Positions 24,896-33,796 are shown, counted from the first letter of the stretch. The stretch is DNA of 52,687 nucleotides from Comamonadaceae bacterium (GCA_027486255.1 JAIXPL010000032.1:1-52687), one strand, 5' to 3'. Notes: generated from the sequence alone by a model not told the origin. Numbers and translations are program-made.

Positions 24896-25716
24896 AGCGA
24901 ATCGGTTTCCACTGACGGCCTGGAGACGGCGCGGCGCAACAGGACGCGGCGCGACAGCCACGCCGCCCTCAGCAGAAACAGCGGGTTACCAATCACATAG
25001 CGGCCAAACAGGCGGCCCGGCTCCTGACCCAGGCGCCAGAGCCACTCCAGGCCGCGCTGGCGCAGCCAGGCTGGTGCGCGCGGGGTCTTGCCGGCCAGGA
25101 AGTCGACGATGGCGCCGCCGCAGACGATGAGGCAAGGCCCTGGCAGCGAGCTGCGCAGCGCCTGGGCCAGGGCTTCCTGGCGCGGCATGCCCATGGCCAG
25201 CAGCACCAGGCCGGGCCGCTGCGCACGCAAGAGCGCCAGGTAGTGCGCCGTGGGCTGAAATCCGTCGGCCATATGCACCGTGCTGTGCGGCATGAACTCG
25301 CGCGCGATCACAGCGGCGCCACGCTCCAGATAAGGCGCGCGCGTCCCGATGACGGCCAGCGTCTGCCCGTCGCAAGCGCGCAGCAGGCGGGGAATGAAAT
25401 CGGTGCCGTTGAGGTTGCGCCCGGCAGGGCGCCCCAGCCAACGCAGCAGCGTGGCCAGGCCCGAGCCGTCGCGCAGCAGCAGCTCGGCGTGCGCCAGGTG
25501 TTCGGCAAAAGCGGCGTCTCGGGCGGCCAGGTTCAGGGCGTGGGCATTGACGAAGGCCAGCACGCGCGGGGCCGAGCCTGGGGCCGGGGGGGCGGAGAGC
25601 TCGCAGAGCAAGGCAGCTTCTGCCGCCTCGTCGGGCACCAGGCGGAGGCGCTCGAGAACCGGGCGCCAGTGCGCGGCCCAGCCAGCACCGGGCTGCGGGG
25701 CGGGCAAGCTGCTCAC
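24892..25716 (-). CDS. WecB/TagA/CpsF family glycosyltransferase
   Basis: A 274-residue GT26 enzyme. FVNAHALNLAARD and LLRDGSGLATLLRWLG lie in the first part, followed by NGTDFIPRLL, the GMPRQE motif near residue 178 and GGAIVDFLAGKTPRAP, the pattern of N-acetylmannosaminyltransferase and TagA relatives. The C-terminus (EWLWRLGQEPGRLFGRYVIGNPLFLLRAAWL) is the amphipathic membrane-binding tail of the family. It starts with GTG overlapping the EpsG stop (GTGA). It probably adds an N-acetylated sugar early in repeat-unit assembly. Confidence 0.92.
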   Translation of the reverse strand: MSSLPAPQPGAGWAAHWRPVLERLRLVPDEAAEAALLCELSAPPAPGSAPRVLAFVNAHALNLAARDAAFAEHLAHAELLLRDGSGLATLLRWLGRPAGRNLNGTDFIPRLLRACDGQTLAVIGTRAPYLERGAAVIAREFMPHSTVHMADGFQPTAHYLALLRAQRPGLVLLAMGMPRQEALAQALRSSLPGPCLIVCGGAIVDFLAGKTPRAPAWLRQRGLEWLWRLGQEPGRLFGRYVIGNPLFLLRAAWLSRRVLLRRAVSRPSVETDSL

Positions 25717-26612
25717 GCCTGGTTGAGCACCGAGCCGAGCAGACCCACGCCAAACTCGCGCAGGCCATGCGTGAGCTGGGCCAGCTTGGGCACCGAACTC
25801 ATGCCCTGGCGAGCCACGATCAAGGCGGCCCCCGCACGCACGGCCACGGTGTGCGCATCGGCATAGTGGCTGGCCGCCGGGGTGTCCAGGATGACCACAT
25901 CGTAGTCCTCGCCGAAGGACTGCAGCAGCGCCTGGAAGGGCTGACGTCCGAGCAGCTCCTGCGGATTGGGCGGCAGGGTGCCGGCCGGCAGCACGGACAG
26001 CTCGGGCAGGGCCGGTATGGGCGTCACCGCCTGCAGACCGGCGCGGCCGGCCAGCATCTCCGACAGGCCCGCCTGCTTGCCCAGGTTGAACAGCTGGTGC
26101 TGGCGGCCCGAGCGCAGGTCGGCGTCAATCAGCAGCGTGCGCTCGCCGAGCTGCGAGAAGACGATGGCCAGGTTCGCCGCCAAGTAGCTGCGGCCCTCCC
26201 CGCGGTCGGCACTGACGATGGCCAGACCCCGGTGCTCGGGCGCGGTGGAAAACCAGCGCAGCATCAGCTGGCTGCGCAGCGCGCGCAGCTCCTCGACCTG
26301 AGCGCTTTGCGGCTGATAGGCCGCCACCAGCTCGTGCGACAGGCCACTGCCCTCGTCCATATAGGGGTAGTCGAACTGCACCGACAGGGCAAAGCGCAGG
26401 TCGTCCTCGGTGAGCAGGCCCAAGGCTCGGCCGGCCTCGCCGAAGCGGGCCCGGGTCTCGCGCTGGAAGGCGGCGATGCGCTCGGCGTCGATGGCCGACA
26501 GGCGCCCGGACTCCACCAGAATCTGACCGATGCCCCGACCGGCCCCCTCTGCCGGCTTGCTGGGCACCGTTAAGGGGACGCTGCGCACGGCGTGCGGTGT
26601 GTGAAGGTTCAT
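25713..26612 (-). CDS. epsG: EpsG-type chain-length-determinant tyrosine kinase
   Basis: A 299-residue cytoplasmic ParA/BY-kinase-type ATPase. Residues about 28-85 form a GspE/MshEN-like N-domain (IGQILVESGRLSAIDAERI ... LTEDDLRFAL). The P-loop is SADRGEGRS (134-142), with Arg instead of Lys; Walker A' is LLIDADLRSG (160-169) and Walker B is DVVILDTPA (238-246). The C-terminus stops at LLGSVLNQA without a tyrosine cluster. It overlaps EpsF by four bases (ATGA), its membrane partner. Arg in the P-loop is seen in this EpsG group as I recall it, so the protein need not be inactive. Confidence 0.88.
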   Translation of the reverse strand: MNLHTPHAVRSVPLTVPSKPAEGAGRGIGQILVESGRLSAIDAERIAAFQRETRARFGEAGRALGLLTEDDLRFALSVQFDYPYMDEGSGLSHELVAAYQPQSAQVEELRALRSQLMLRWFSTAPEHRGLAIVSADRGEGRSYLAANLAIVFSQLGERTLLIDADLRSGRQHQLFNLGKQAGLSEMLAGRAGLQAVTPIPALPELSVLPAGTLPPNPQELLGRQPFQALLQSFGEDYDVVILDTPAASHYADAHTVAVRAGAALIVARQGMSSVPKLAQLTHGLREFGVGLLGSVLNQA

Positions 26613-28021
26613 GTCAGTCTCCCATGCCCGAGGGCCAGTGGCGGAGGGCCGCCGAGCAGCTCCGGGACATCACGTTCGTCCTGGCTGGCACCCCTCAAAC
26701 GCGCCAGCACCGGCAGGTCCAGGGCCTGGACCATGTCCTCGGCCGAACGCACACGGCGGTTCATCAACTCCAGCAGCAGCGCCAGGCCCATGCCCAGCAG
26801 CGTGCCGCCAAAGGCGGCCACCAGCAGGTTCAGGCGGGTGCGCGGGCTCGACGGCTCCAAGGGTGTGTCGGCCGTGTTCAGGCGCACCACATTGGTCTGG
26901 TTGGTCAGGCTCTGCAGACGGCTTTGCGAGGCGCTCTTGCTCACCTCCTCGTAAGCGCGCTGGGTGGCCTCCACGTCGCGTCGGTAGACGTTGAGCTCGT
27001 CGCGCTGCTTGTTGAGCATCATCACGCGGGCCTTCTGCGCCGCCACCGCGCCCTGCAGCTCGCGCTCGCGGTCGCGGCCCACGCGCCAGGTGGTTTCGAT
27101 CGAGTTGTTGATGCGGTTGATCTCGGCGCTCAGTTGGGTGTTCAGCCCCGCCAGCTCGGACTGCATCCGCTGCAGCTGCGGGTGATTGGGCCCCAGGTTC
27201 ACGCTGGCCTCGCGCAGCTTGGCCTCCAGTCGGCTGATGTCGGACTTCAGGCCGTTGACGAGGCTGCTTTGCATCACCTCCGCCACGGTGTCACCCCGGG
27301 CACCGCGCTTGCTCTGGGCGTCGGTGTTCTGGCCCTGCACCTGGGTGAGCTGAGCCGAGATCTCGGCCAGGCGGGTGGTCTCGTAGTCCAGCCGTTCGTC
27401 GGCCGAGACCAGACCGGCCTTTTGCTGGTAGTTCGACAGGCGGGACTGCGCTTCCTCCAGGCGGGCGCGCTGCGTTCGGGCCTGGTCATCAAACCAATCG
27501 GCGTAGACCTTGGCCGGCTCGGTCTTGAGGGCCAAGATGGTGTCGAGATAGGCCTGCGCGAATGCGTTGGCCACCTGGGCGGCGCGCTCGGCATCGTTCC
27601 CCTTGTAGACGATGTTGATGACATTGCTCTCGCGCGCGGGGTGCACGTCCAGGCCCTTCTGCAGGCTGCTGGCGACCCAGGCCAGCAGTGAGCCGCGCCC
27701 CTGCGTGGCTTCCTGCCAGGCCTTGCGCAGCTCGGGATCGTCCTCCAGCTTGAGCATGCCAACCACGCGCTGGGCCACGCGCTGCCCCGAGATGATGTCC
27801 ACCTGCGTGGCCATGTAGCTGGGCGCCACCAGCCCTTGCATGCCGGCCGCACCGATCACCGGATCGGGTGAGCGCACGTCCACCAACACCGCGGTCCGGG
27901 CGGTGTAGGTGTGTGGCAGCAGCGCATTGGCCGTCAGAGCCAGCGCGATGGCACACACGGCCACCGCCAGGGCCACGCGGTAGCGCGCTCTCAAGATGAC
28001 AAAGAACTGGTAAAGCGTCAT
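26609..28021 (-). CDS. epsF: EpsF-type chain length determinant (polysaccharide co-polymerase)
   Basis: A 470-residue inner-membrane Wzz family protein that controls polymer length and activates EpsG. TM1 is at about residues 14-34 (RYRVALAVAVCAIALALTA). The periplasmic part is long and alpha-helical with coiled-coil sequence (residues 175-360, for example AQLTQVQGQNTDAQSK). TM2 is at about 403-425, preceded by the proline-rich ADTPLEPSSPRTRLN. The cytoplasmic tail after it is short and matches a partner kinase encoded separately. The gene follows EpsE by 13 bases. Confidence 0.9.
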   Translation of the reverse strand: MTLYQFFVILRARYRVALAVAVCAIALALTANALLPHTYTARTAVLVDVRSPDPVIGAAGMQGLVAPSYMATQVDIISGQRVAQRVVGMLKLEDDPELRKAWQEATQGRGSLLAWVASSLQKGLDVHPARESNVINIVYKGNDAERAAQVANAFAQAYLDTILALKTEPAKVYADWFDDQARTQRARLEEAQSRLSNYQQKAGLVSADERLDYETTRLAEISAQLTQVQGQNTDAQSKRGARGDTVAEVMQSSLVNGLKSDISRLEAKLREASVNLGPNHPQLQRMQSELAGLNTQLSAEINRINNSIETTWRVGRDRERELQGAVAAQKARVMMLNKQRDELNVYRRDVEATQRAYEEVSKSASQSRLQSLTNQTNVVRLNTADTPLEPSSPRTRLNLLVAAFGGTLLGMGLALLLELMNRRVRSAEDMVQALDLPVLARLRGASQDERDVPELLGGPPPLALGHGRLT

Positions 28022-28034
28022 GGCAGGAGCTCCT

Positions 28035-28898
28035 TCAAAACAGGCTTTCGCGCACGAAGATCACATCGTCCGGGCGCACCAGGTCATTGAGCGCCGGTTT
28101 GGCCTCCACCACCTGGCCGTGGATGTCCTTGCGATGAAGAACCAGGCGGTTCTGGCTGCCACGCGGCGTAATCCCCCCGCCGGCGGCCAGGGCCTGCATC
28201 ACGGTCATGCCGCGCTCCACCCGGTAGGGGCCGGGCTTCTGCGCTTCGCCATAGATGTAGAACACCGGGGCCTTGTTCACGAAGAGCGTGTCGCCGGCGG
28301 CCAGGGTGATGTCCTGCTGCGAGGACTGGGTGGCGAACAGGGCGGGAATATCGATGACCTTGCGAAAAGTCTTGCCCTCGCGCACGCCGGTGACCACCAG
28401 CAAGTCATCGCCCATGGGGGTGACGCCGCCGGCTGCTGCCAGCATGTCGCTGACGCGGGTGTTGAAGGTCTCCAGAGCAAAGCGCCCCGGCCGATTCACC
28501 TGGCCCAGCACCGCCACCTGGTGGCCCCGCACCTGGCGCAGCACGATGTTGACCTGCGGCTGGCGCACGAAGCCGCCGTTGCGCAGGCCCTCGGCGATCT
28601 TCTTCTCGGCCTCCGGCAGGGTCAGCCCACCCAACTGCACAGCACCGATCAGCGGGTAGCTGATGACACCGCTTTCGGACACCCGCGCATCGATGGAGAG
28701 GTCCGGGTTCTGAAACACCAGCACGCCGATGGCATCGCCCGGCCCGAGGCGGTAGTCCATGCTGGTGGGCAGCCCCGCACCCGGGGCTGCCGTCATGGCG
28801 GCGGGGGGCTGGGTGGGCTGGGTGGGCTGAGCGTAGGCGGACAGCGCCACCACGCTAAGGCACAGAGACAATAGGAGACGGTTGAGTAAGCAGCGCAT
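28035..28898 (-). CDS. epsE: EpsE-type outer-membrane polysaccharide export protein
   Basis: A 287-residue Wza-like exporter. The signal sequence covers residues 1-23 (LLLSLCLSVVALSAYAQ); no lipobox Cys is visible at its end. A short PTQP linker leads to the poly_export domain (DYRLGPGDAIGVLVFQNPDLS, residues 49-69) and two SLBB domains (VAVLGQVNRPGRF and FYIYGEAQKPGPYRVERG). It forms the periplasm-to-outside channel with EpsF. The lack of a C-terminal transmembrane helix, as in other EpsE proteins, suggests a separate outer-membrane partner, plausibly the EpsL-like protein next in the operon. Confidence 0.92.
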   Translation of the reverse strand: MRCLLNRLLLSLCLSVVALSAYAQPTQPTQPPAAMTAAPGAGLPTSMDYRLGPGDAIGVLVFQNPDLSIDARVSESGVISYPLIGAVQLGGLTLPEAEKKIAEGLRNGGFVRQPQVNIVLRQVRGHQVAVLGQVNRPGRFALETFNTRVSDMLAAAGGVTPMGDDLLVVTGVREGKTFRKVIDIPALFATQSSQQDITLAAGDTLFVNKAPVFYIYGEAQKPGPYRVERGMTVMQALAAGGGITPRGSQNRLVLHRKDIHGQVVEAKPALNDLVRPDDVIFVRESLF

Positions 28899-28948
28899 GG
28901 TGGTGGGCTTTCGGCTGGAGGTGGAGCAAGGCAGAGGGCGGGACAGCC

Positions 28949-30160
28949 TCAGAAAGAGGCCAGGGCGGAAATGCCGTAGATGTTGGCCTTGTAGTCAAAG
29001 CCGTCGATATTGGAGTTGCGCTCGTCACGCTGCACGGTGGCCAAGAGCCGCAGGGCGCGCATCACCTCCCACTCCAGGCCCAAGGTCAAGATGTTCAGCC
29101 GGTCTTCCCGGCCGGGACTGAGCGAGGGCGAGGGTGCACCCTTATAGGTGCGCGTGCCATGGTCCCAGCGCAGCCGCACGGCGGTCTTGAAGGTCGGCTT
29201 CCACTCGGGGGCAATGAACCAGCGCTGGCCTTGGAAGTAGCTGGCGTCGGTGGTCTGGTAGCTGGCCAGTTCGCGCGCCAGGCCGGCGGCCACGCTGGTC
29301 TTGCCGCTGAGCTGCCAGTTGGCATTGAGCCGGCCGACCCAGCCCGAGAAATCGCGGCCGGGCTGCAGATCGTGTTCGCGATCGAGCCAGCCCATGCGGC
29401 CGTTGACGCGGATCTGGCCGGTGGGCTGCCAGGCCAGATCGAACTCGTGCTGGCGGTCGGTGAAGCCGCCCAGGGTGGTCTGGCCGCCGGAGTAGTCCCC
29501 CTGGCCCTGACGGTAGCGGTAGGCCAGGCTGTTGCCCGAGCGGAAGTCGTAGCGTGCCCCCAACTCGCCGCCCTGCACGGTGGTGTCGGCCTGGTAGGTG
29601 CTGACGGAATTGCTGATGCGCCTGTCGAACACACCACCCAGCGCGCGCCAGGAGGCACCCACCTCGTACTCGGCCTCCAGACCGTGGTTCTGCTCGGTAC
29701 GACGGTTGACGTTGCCGCTGCTGATATCGCTGAAACGGTCGATGTACTCGCGCCGCTCGGCCAGCACGTTGCCGCGCAGGCGGGGTGTGACCGCCCAGCG
29801 GTAGGCGCCGGTGTAGTTCAGGGCCGTGAAGTCCAGTACGGAATAGCGCTCGTACTTGAAGTTGTCCACTTTCACATCCAGCTCCAAGCGCTGAAGGCTG
29901 ATGGGCTTGTTCACGCGCAGGCCCAGGGTGGTCACGAAGATGTGGTCGGTCTTGGCGCTGCCGTCAGACTCAAGGAAGACGTTGTCGTCGCGCTGCCACT
30001 GCGCACCGGCGCGCCACTGCAGGGTGTCGGCATCGGTGAAGTCGGTGCGGGGCGTGGGCTGCATCAGGGCCTGGGCCTGCGCGCCCAGGCTGAGCAGGGC
30101 CAGGGCAGGGGCAGTCCAGCGCGGATGCAGACCCGAAGGCCAGGGGGTGCGTGTTGTCAT
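28949..30160 (-). CDS. epsL: EpsL-type outer membrane beta-barrel protein
   Basis: A 403-residue exopolysaccharide-locus protein. The ATG at 30160 has AGGAGAT 6 bases upstream; a longer frame is discarded. The signal sequence is at residues 1-30 (cleavage near AQAQA). From about residue 45 the sequence alternates short amphipathic strands with aromatic residues at their ends (FKYERYSVLDFTAL, RISNSVSTYQADT, LAYRYRQGQGDYSGG) and closes with Phe at the C-terminus (ISALASF), the signature of a barrel. It matches the EpsL family as I recall it, and likely helps export. Confidence 0.85.
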   Translation of the reverse strand: MTTRTPWPSGLHPRWTAPALALLSLGAQAQALMQPTPRTDFTDADTLQWRAGAQWQRDDNVFLESDGSAKTDHIFVTTLGLRVNKPISLQRLELDVKVDNFKYERYSVLDFTALNYTGAYRWAVTPRLRGNVLAERREYIDRFSDISSGNVNRRTEQNHGLEAEYEVGASWRALGGVFDRRISNSVSTYQADTTVQGGELGARYDFRSGNSLAYRYRQGQGDYSGGQTTLGGFTDRQHEFDLAWQPTGQIRVNGRMGWLDREHDLQPGRDFSGWVGRLNANWQLSGKTSVAAGLARELASYQTTDASYFQGQRWFIAPEWKPTFKTAVRLRWDHGTRTYKGAPSPSLSPGREDRLNILTLGLEWEVMRALRLLATVQRDERNSNIDGFDYKANIYGISALASF

Positions 30161-30230
30161 GGGATCTCCTCCTTGTGGTTCTTGTGGGGGCGCGCGGGTT
30201 TTTTGATGGGTAGTGCGTCTACTGGCCAGC

Positions 30231-31658
30231 TCAATAGGCTTGGCTGTCCTTGAACACCAGGCGGATGGTCTTGAAGATGATGTAGAGGTCCAGGCGCAGG
30301 GACCAGCGGCGCAGGTAATCGAGGTCCAGATCGATGCGGGCCTGCATCTTCTCCAGGGTGTCGGTCTCGCCACGCTGGCCGTTGACCTGGGCCCAGCCGG
30401 TGATGCCTGGCCGCACCTTGTGGCGCACCATGTAGCCCTTGATGAGACGGCGATACAGCTCGTTGTGCGCCACCGCGTGGGGCCGGGGGCCCACCACGCT
30501 CATGCGGCCTTGCAGCACATTGATGAACTGCGGCAGCTCGTCCAGCGAACGGCGCCTGAGGAAGGCACCCAGGCGGGTGACGCGCGCATCGTGGCGCCGG
30601 GCCTGGGCCATGTGATCGCCGTCCTCGGTCACCGTCATGGAGCGGAATTTGTAGACCCAGATCTCCTGGCCGTCGAGGCCATAGCGGCGCTGACGGAAGA
30701 GGACCGGGCCGGGCGAGTCGAGCTTGATGAGGAGAGCAATGAGCAACATCAGCGGCGAAATCAGCAGCAGGATGAACGAGGCCAGGACCAGGTCGCTGCC
30801 GCGCTTGAGCAGGCCTTCAGCACCACGGAAGGGTGTGTCGCAGACCGCGATCACCGTCACGCCGCAGACGCTGTCGCTGCGGCCCTGAATCAGGTCGGTG
30901 ATGAACATGTCCGGCACGAAGTAGATAGAGGCCGTGGTGTCCTTGAGCGCATCGAGCACCTCCAGGATGCGCGGCCGCGCGGCCATGGGCAGGGACAGAT
31001 AAATCAGCGGCACGCGGTGCTGCTTGACGTAGGCAGCCAGGTCCTGCAGCCGCCCCAGGAGTTTGAAGCCCTGGTCGCCGCTGCGGCGCTCGCCCTTGCG
31101 GTCATCGAAAAAGCCCAACAGCTCAATGCCGGCATAGGGAGAGCCACGCAGGCGCTTGGCCAGCGAGGCCCCTTGCGGGTTGAACCCCACGATCACAGCC
31201 TGGGGGGGCGCACCCTGCAAGCGCATGAGCTGGGGCACAGCCTCGCGCAGCAGCAGGTGGGCACCCACCTGCACCACCGGCGCCAGCCAGAGCCAATGCA
31301 GCAGCACCGGCAATGAGAACACCGCCAGAAACTGCGTGCTCAGGCCGATGAGCAACAGGAGCGCCGCCTTCCAGGCCCAGCCAAATCCGATGTTGAACAC
31401 CAGCTGCCACCAGGATGCGCGCAGCTGCGAGGTGCCCGGAAAAGCCAGCGAGAAAGCGATGACGGCCAGGATCATGTAGGCCGGACGCAGGACGCCTTCG
31501 AACGCCAGGGCCAGGGCCCAGAGGGTGAACACGGCCACCAGCGGGTCGAGCGCCGCTTCGGCAAACGCGAACACCTGATGGCGGCCCAGGGCCCAAGCGT
31601 GCGGCTCGCGCGCCTGCGGCCAGGGAGCCGTGGGGTGGGTCGGTTGGAGATCAGCCAT
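30231..31658 (-). CDS. undecaprenyl-phosphate glucose phosphotransferase (EpsB/WcaJ type)
   Basis: A 475-residue polyprenyl-glycosylphosphotransferase that starts repeat-unit synthesis on undecaprenyl phosphate. The N-terminal 140 residues hold four or five hydrophobic helices and the middle has a CoA-binding-like Rossmann domain (AVIVGFNPQGASLAKRL). The C-terminal bacterial sugar transferase domain shows KRGSDLVLASF, VYKFRSMTV, RRRSLDELPQFINVL and SVVGPRPHAV. The start ATG at 31658 is used because the longer frame runs into the region before the riboswitch. The gene lies first in the minus arm and has no visible ribosome site. Confidence 0.92.
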   Translation of the reverse strand: MADLQPTHPTAPWPQAREPHAWALGRHQVFAFAEAALDPLVAVFTLWALALAFEGVLRPAYMILAVIAFSLAFPGTSQLRASWWQLVFNIGFGWAWKAALLLLIGLSTQFLAVFSLPVLLHWLWLAPVVQVGAHLLLREAVPQLMRLQGAPPQAVIVGFNPQGASLAKRLRGSPYAGIELLGFFDDRKGERRSGDQGFKLLGRLQDLAAYVKQHRVPLIYLSLPMAARPRILEVLDALKDTTASIYFVPDMFITDLIQGRSDSVCGVTVIAVCDTPFRGAEGLLKRGSDLVLASFILLLISPLMLLIALLIKLDSPGPVLFRQRRYGLDGQEIWVYKFRSMTVTEDGDHMAQARRHDARVTRLGAFLRRRSLDELPQFINVLQGRMSVVGPRPHAVAHNELYRRLIKGYMVRHKVRPGITGWAQVNGQRGETDTLEKMQARIDLDLDYLRRWSLRLDLYIIFKTIRLVFKDSQAY

Positions 31659-31776
31659 CGCCGATTGATTATTCGAAGGCGATGCAGCCCAAGCTGTAGG
31701 ACAAAAACGGCTTAGCAAGACAGTCGCATACACAACTCACAACCTGCAGCATGTGGGCCTTGCGCAGCCCGGTCCG

Positions 31777-31790
31777 CGCGCACGTGCGCG
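31777..31790. repeat. 14-bp perfect palindrome CGCGCACGTGCGCG
   Basis: It lies in the gap between the divergent undecaprenyl-phosphate sugar transferase and gcvT, 28 bases before the gcvT -10 box, overlapping where a -35 would be. An operator for gcvT is possible; so is coincidence in GC-rich sequence. Confidence 0.4.
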
Positions 31791-31817
31791 GGCCGCTGGG
31801 GATGCTCATGCCTGGGC

Positions 31818-31823
31818 TAGAAT
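31818..31823 (+). promoter_or_regulatory. -10 box TAGAAT of the gcv operon
   Basis: TAGAAT is one base from consensus and lies 10 bases before the first aptamer, so transcription starting near 31830 would include the entire riboswitch. No -35 match is visible 17 bases upstream. Confidence 0.55.
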
Positions 31824-31833
31824 GCCGTCCGTC

Positions 31834-32040
31834 AGGAGAGTGTCTTCCCCGCTGAAGACCGCCGAAGGCGCAGGCCCCCAGAAAGGTGGGCTGAACGCTC
31901 AGGCACCCAGGACTGACAGCCGCCGCGGGGCTTGTAGCCCGCCGCGTTCCCTGCTGGAGAGAGGCCACCCCGGAGGTGGCCCACCGAAGGAGCAAACCTG
32001 CATCGCCGGGTGAATCTCTCAGGTAAAGAGGACAGAAGGG
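31834..32040 (+). promoter_or_regulatory. tandem glycine riboswitch (two gcvT-type aptamers)
   Basis: Aptamer 1 (about 31834-31920) shows the conserved ACCGCCGAAGGCGCAGG, TGAACGCTCAGGCA and AGGACTGACAG elements. Aptamer 2 (about 31952-32040) shows CACCGAAGGAGCAAAC, TGAATCTCTCAGGTA and AGGACAGAAG. Glycine binding to the pair turns on the glycine cleavage operon. The second aptamer ends only 17 bases before the gcvT ATG, leaving no room for a terminator hairpin, and the start codon falls in a small CATGA-TGCG-TCATG hairpin (32047-32060). Regulation is therefore more likely at translation than at transcript termination. Confidence 0.93.
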
Positions 32041-32057
32041 GCAGCCCATGATGCGTC

Positions 32058-33239
32058 ATGGTGTTCAACCTGCCCGAAAGAAGTCCCTTGTCCCCTGCCG
32101 ACACGACTACCCCCCTGCTGCGCACACCCCTGTATGCGCTGCACCAGGAACTGGGCGCACGCCTGGTGCCCTTTGCCGGCTACGAGCTGCCCGTTCAGTA
32201 CCCGGCGGGCCTGATGGCCGAACACCAACACACCCGCGAGGCTGCGAGCCTCTTTGATGTCTCGCACATGGGTCAGTTCTTCATCTCGGGTGAAGGCACC
32301 AGCCTGGCGCTGGAAAGCCTCATGCCCGTGGACGTGCTGGGCCTGCCCGTGGGCAAACAACGCTACGGCTTGCTGCTCAGCGAAGGCGGAGGCATCCTCG
32401 ACGACCTGATGTTCCTGCGCATGGCCGCGCCCGGTGCGGGCGACAAGGTCTTCATGGTGGTCAACGGTGCTTGCAAGCAGGCCGACCTGGCGCACCTGCA
32501 GGCGCGGATGGGTGCGCAGTGCCTGATCGAACCGCAGCCCGAGCGCGCCCTGCTGGCCCTGCAGGGGCCCAAGGCGGCAGCGGCTCTCACCCGCCTGGCG
32601 CCTGCGGTGGCCCCACTCCTGTTCATGGAAGGCGGCCCCTTCCAGCTCGGCGGCGTGCCCTGCATCGTGACCCGCAGCGGCTACACCGGCGAGGACGGCT
32701 TTGAGATCTCGGTCGCCGCACACCAAGCCGAAGCCCTGGCGCGCCAGCTGCTGGCGCAGCCCGAAGTGAAGGCGGCCGGTCTGGGCGCACGCAACTCGCT
32801 GCGCCTGGAGGCGGGCCTGTGCCTCTACGGCAAGGACATGAACACCAGCACCACCCCGACCGAGGCGAGCCTGGCCTGGGCCATCCAGAAGGTGCGCCGC
32901 TCGGGCGGTGCGCGCGCGGCGGCTTTCCCTGGCGCCGAGCGCATCCTGGCTCAGCTCGCCGAGCCGGACTCGCGACCGCGCCAGCGCGTGGGCCTGGTGG
33001 CCCTGGAGCGCGTGCCCGTGCGTGAGCACACCGAACTGCAAGACCTCCACGGCCAGCGCGTGGGCGAGGTCAGCAGCGGCCTGCTTTCACCCACGCTGGA
33101 CCGCCCGATCGCCATGGCCTACCTGCCACCGGCTCTGGCGGCCGTGGGCACGCGCGTGCAGGCCCTGGTACGCGGTAAGGCCGTGCCCATGGAAGTGGCC
33201 GCCCTGCCCTTCGTGCCCCCCCGCTACCACCGGGGCTGA
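32058..33239 (+). CDS. gcvT: glycine cleavage system aminomethyltransferase (T protein)
   Basis: Transfers the methylene group from the H-protein-bound intermediate to tetrahydrofolate and releases ammonia. The 393-residue protein has [27 protein letters not shown] (residues 23-49) and the folate region around [34 protein letters not shown] and [18 protein letters not shown]. An upstream in-frame stop at 32049-32051 sets the start to the ATG at 32058. No clear Shine-Dalgarno is near it: AAGGGG is about 16 bases upstream. It is controlled by the tandem glycine riboswitch. Confidence 0.97.
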   Translation: MVFNLPERSPLSPADTTTPLLRTPLYALHQELGARLVPFAGYELPVQYPAGLMAEHQHTREAASLFDVSHMGQFFISGEGTSLALESLMPVDVLGLPVGKQRYGLLLSEGGGILDDLMFLRMAAPGAGDKVFMVVNGACKQADLAHLQARMGAQCLIEPQPERALLALQGPKAAAALTRLAPAVAPLLFMEGGPFQLGGVPCIVTRSGYTGEDGFEISVAAHQAEALARQLLAQPEVKAAGLGARNSLRLEAGLCLYGKDMNTSTTPTEASLAWAIQKVRRSGGARAAAFPGAERILAQLAEPDSRPRQRVGLVALERVPVREHTELQDLHGQRVGEVSSGLLSPTLDRPIAMAYLPPALAAVGTRVQALVRGKAVPMEVAALPFVPPRYHRG

Positions 33240-33291
33240 TGGCAGCCTCAATCCTTTCCCCCATCTTCACCACCCTAGAAAGAATCTCACC

Positions 33292-33657
33292 ATGATCAAG
33301 TACACCGAAGACCACGAATGGCTTCTCGTCGAGGGCGACATCGCCACCGTGGGCATCACCGTGCATGCGCAGGACGCGCTGGGCGACGTGGTGTTCGTGG
33401 ACCTGCCAGAGGTCGGCAAGCGCCTGGCCAGCAAGGACGTGGCTGGCGTGGTGGAGTCCGTCAAGGCCGCCGCCGACGTCTACATGCCCATCGATGGCGA
33501 GGTCACCGAAGTCAACGAGGCGCTGCGCGCCGACCCCTCGCTGGCCAACAGCGACCCGCTGGGCGCGGGCTGGTTCTTCAAGGTCAAGCTGGCCCAGCCC
33601 GGCCAGCTGGATGCCCTGATGGACGAAGCCGCCTACACCGCGTTTGCCGGCGCCTGA
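33292..33657 (+). CDS. gcvH: glycine cleavage system H protein
   Basis: Lipoyl carrier protein of 121 residues that shuttles the aminomethyl group between P, T and L proteins. Lys58 in [13 protein letters not shown] is the lipoylation site. The start [10 protein letters not shown] is the usual H-protein beginning. It lies 52 bases after gcvT and is followed by a REP-like pair before gcvP, so the three form one operon in the order T-H-P. No lpd (L protein) is in the window. Confidence 0.97.
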   Translation: MIKYTEDHEWLLVEGDIATVGITVHAQDALGDVVFVDLPEVGKRLASKDVAGVVESVKAAADVYMPIDGEVTEVNEALRADPSLANSDPLGAGWFFKVKLAQPGQLDALMDEAAYTAFAGA

Positions 33658-33681
33658 GCCCTCTGCCCGTCCCCTGACCCC

Positions 33682-33763
33682 GTAGGAGCCCAGTCCCTGG
33701 GCGATCTGCCGCCAGCTGGCCGATTGCCTCACGCATTGAATCGCCGAGGGGCTCGGCTCCTAC
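33682..33763. repeat. REP-like inverted pair between gcvH and gcvP
   Basis: One unit on the plus strand starts GTAGGAGCCCAG with TGGGCGAT closing it (33682-33706), and a second, inverted unit runs from 33763 down to 33740 as GTAGGAGCCGAG with TCGGCGAT. The third stem pair changes from C:G to G:C while the fold is kept. The two can fold singly or pair end to end. Related single copies occur at 43914-43938 and 44383-44407. Confidence 0.8.
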
Positions 33764-33796
33764 AGACATCCAACCACACCGACGAGTGAGCCGCCC

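Noticed and set aside
25846..26211. EpsG as a broken kinase because of Arg in the P-loop
   Set aside because: Walker A' and B are intact and GEGRS is, as I recall, normal for the EpsG group.
32048..32257. 69-codon frame ([12 protein letters not shown]) starting just after the riboswitch
   Set aside because: It runs out of phase through the gcvT start and has no family features; noted only as a possible leader translation.
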